The position numbers and the translations under genes were made by a program. From an uncultured Dermatophilus sp. (GTDB lineage Bacteria; Actinomycetota; Actinomycetes; Actinomycetales; Dermatophilaceae), in NCBI GenBank assembly GCA_945876925.1, contig CAMCQD010000150.1:1-5412 (forward strand): 5,412 nt of DNA, read 5' to 3'. Under the pieces are notes generated by a model, which worked only from the letters and a program-made list of their open reading frames with translations, was not told the DNA's origin and did not search any database. Below are positions 5,391-5,412 of this stretch, one piece after another (the first letter of the stretch is position 1; every line of letters begins with the position of its first letter).

Positions 5391-5412
5391 ATGCGAGTCG
5401 TCCTGTTGCCCG
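5391..5412 (+). CDS. Possible start of a gene running off the right edge
   Basis: ATG at 5391 opens a frame MRVVLLP that is still open at the window end; only seven codons are visible. Its own ribosome binding site is poor (AGG at 5378-5380, ten bases away), so it might depend on translation of the preceding leader ORF, whose stop is 11 bases upstream. The hydrophobic beginning is compatible with many proteins, and no family can be named. A third frame is also open across this end but has no ATG, GTG or TTG start near the ribosome binding site. Confidence 0.25.

Noticed and set aside
1..5412. Search for CRISPR repeats, tRNA or rRNA genes, transposase genes, toxin-antitoxin pairs and riboswitches
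   Set aside because: No regularly spaced repeats, no cloverleaf-like sequences and no coding regions of these kinds were seen; the only repeats are the short ones listed.

Overview
The window looks like a chromosomal (or chromosome-like) segment of a high-GC Gram-positive actinobacterium. The coding sequence is GC-rich (one sampled 60-base line inside the ATPase gene is about 68% GC), Shine-Dalgarno sequences are strong, and the genes are packed with overlapping or nearly overlapping ends. No genus can be assigned from the sequence alone.

Layout. Positions 1-189 hold no supportable gene; they contain a palindrome and a short direct repeat next to the end of the first gene. An AraC-family regulator gene lies on the minus strand (190-1131). 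Upstream of it on the same strand is a tight three-gene ABC exporter operon, transcribed right to left: a DrrA-type ATP-binding protein (3450-4409), then two different ABC-2 membrane proteins (2315-3448 and 1167-2315). Divergent from the operon, on the plus strand, is a TetR-family regulator gene (4516-5124). The 106-bp region between the ATPase and TetR genes carries a 20-bp imperfect palindrome (4421-4440) that overlaps the -10 and predicted start of a good promoter for the exporter operon. The last 290 bases hold hairpins after the tetR gene, a striking perfect 10-bp inverted repeat with a 12-nt spacer (5290-5321), a likely -10 element, a very short ORF with a strong ribosome binding site (5356-5379), and possibly the first codons of a further gene (from 5391).

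How the parts work together (inference). The TetR protein probably represses the exporter operon through the 4421-4440 palindrome and is released by a small molecule that the pump exports. The ATPase would drive a heterodimer of the two related permeases, each with a large outside domain of the YbhS/YbhR (ABC2_membrane_3) kind. The AraC-type gene sits only 35 bp after the last permease on the same strand and could be read through from the operon, giving a second regulatory layer, but its lower GC and lack of a good ribosome binding site suggest a different history. The right-hand end appears to be the control region of another, independently regulated gene that runs out of the window.

The gene set (TetR plus ABC-2 exporter) is a familiar type. 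I did not find an obviously new system; the less ordinary points are the right-end control region, the AraC gene with a cysteine cluster, and an asparagine in place of the H-loop histidine of the ATPase.
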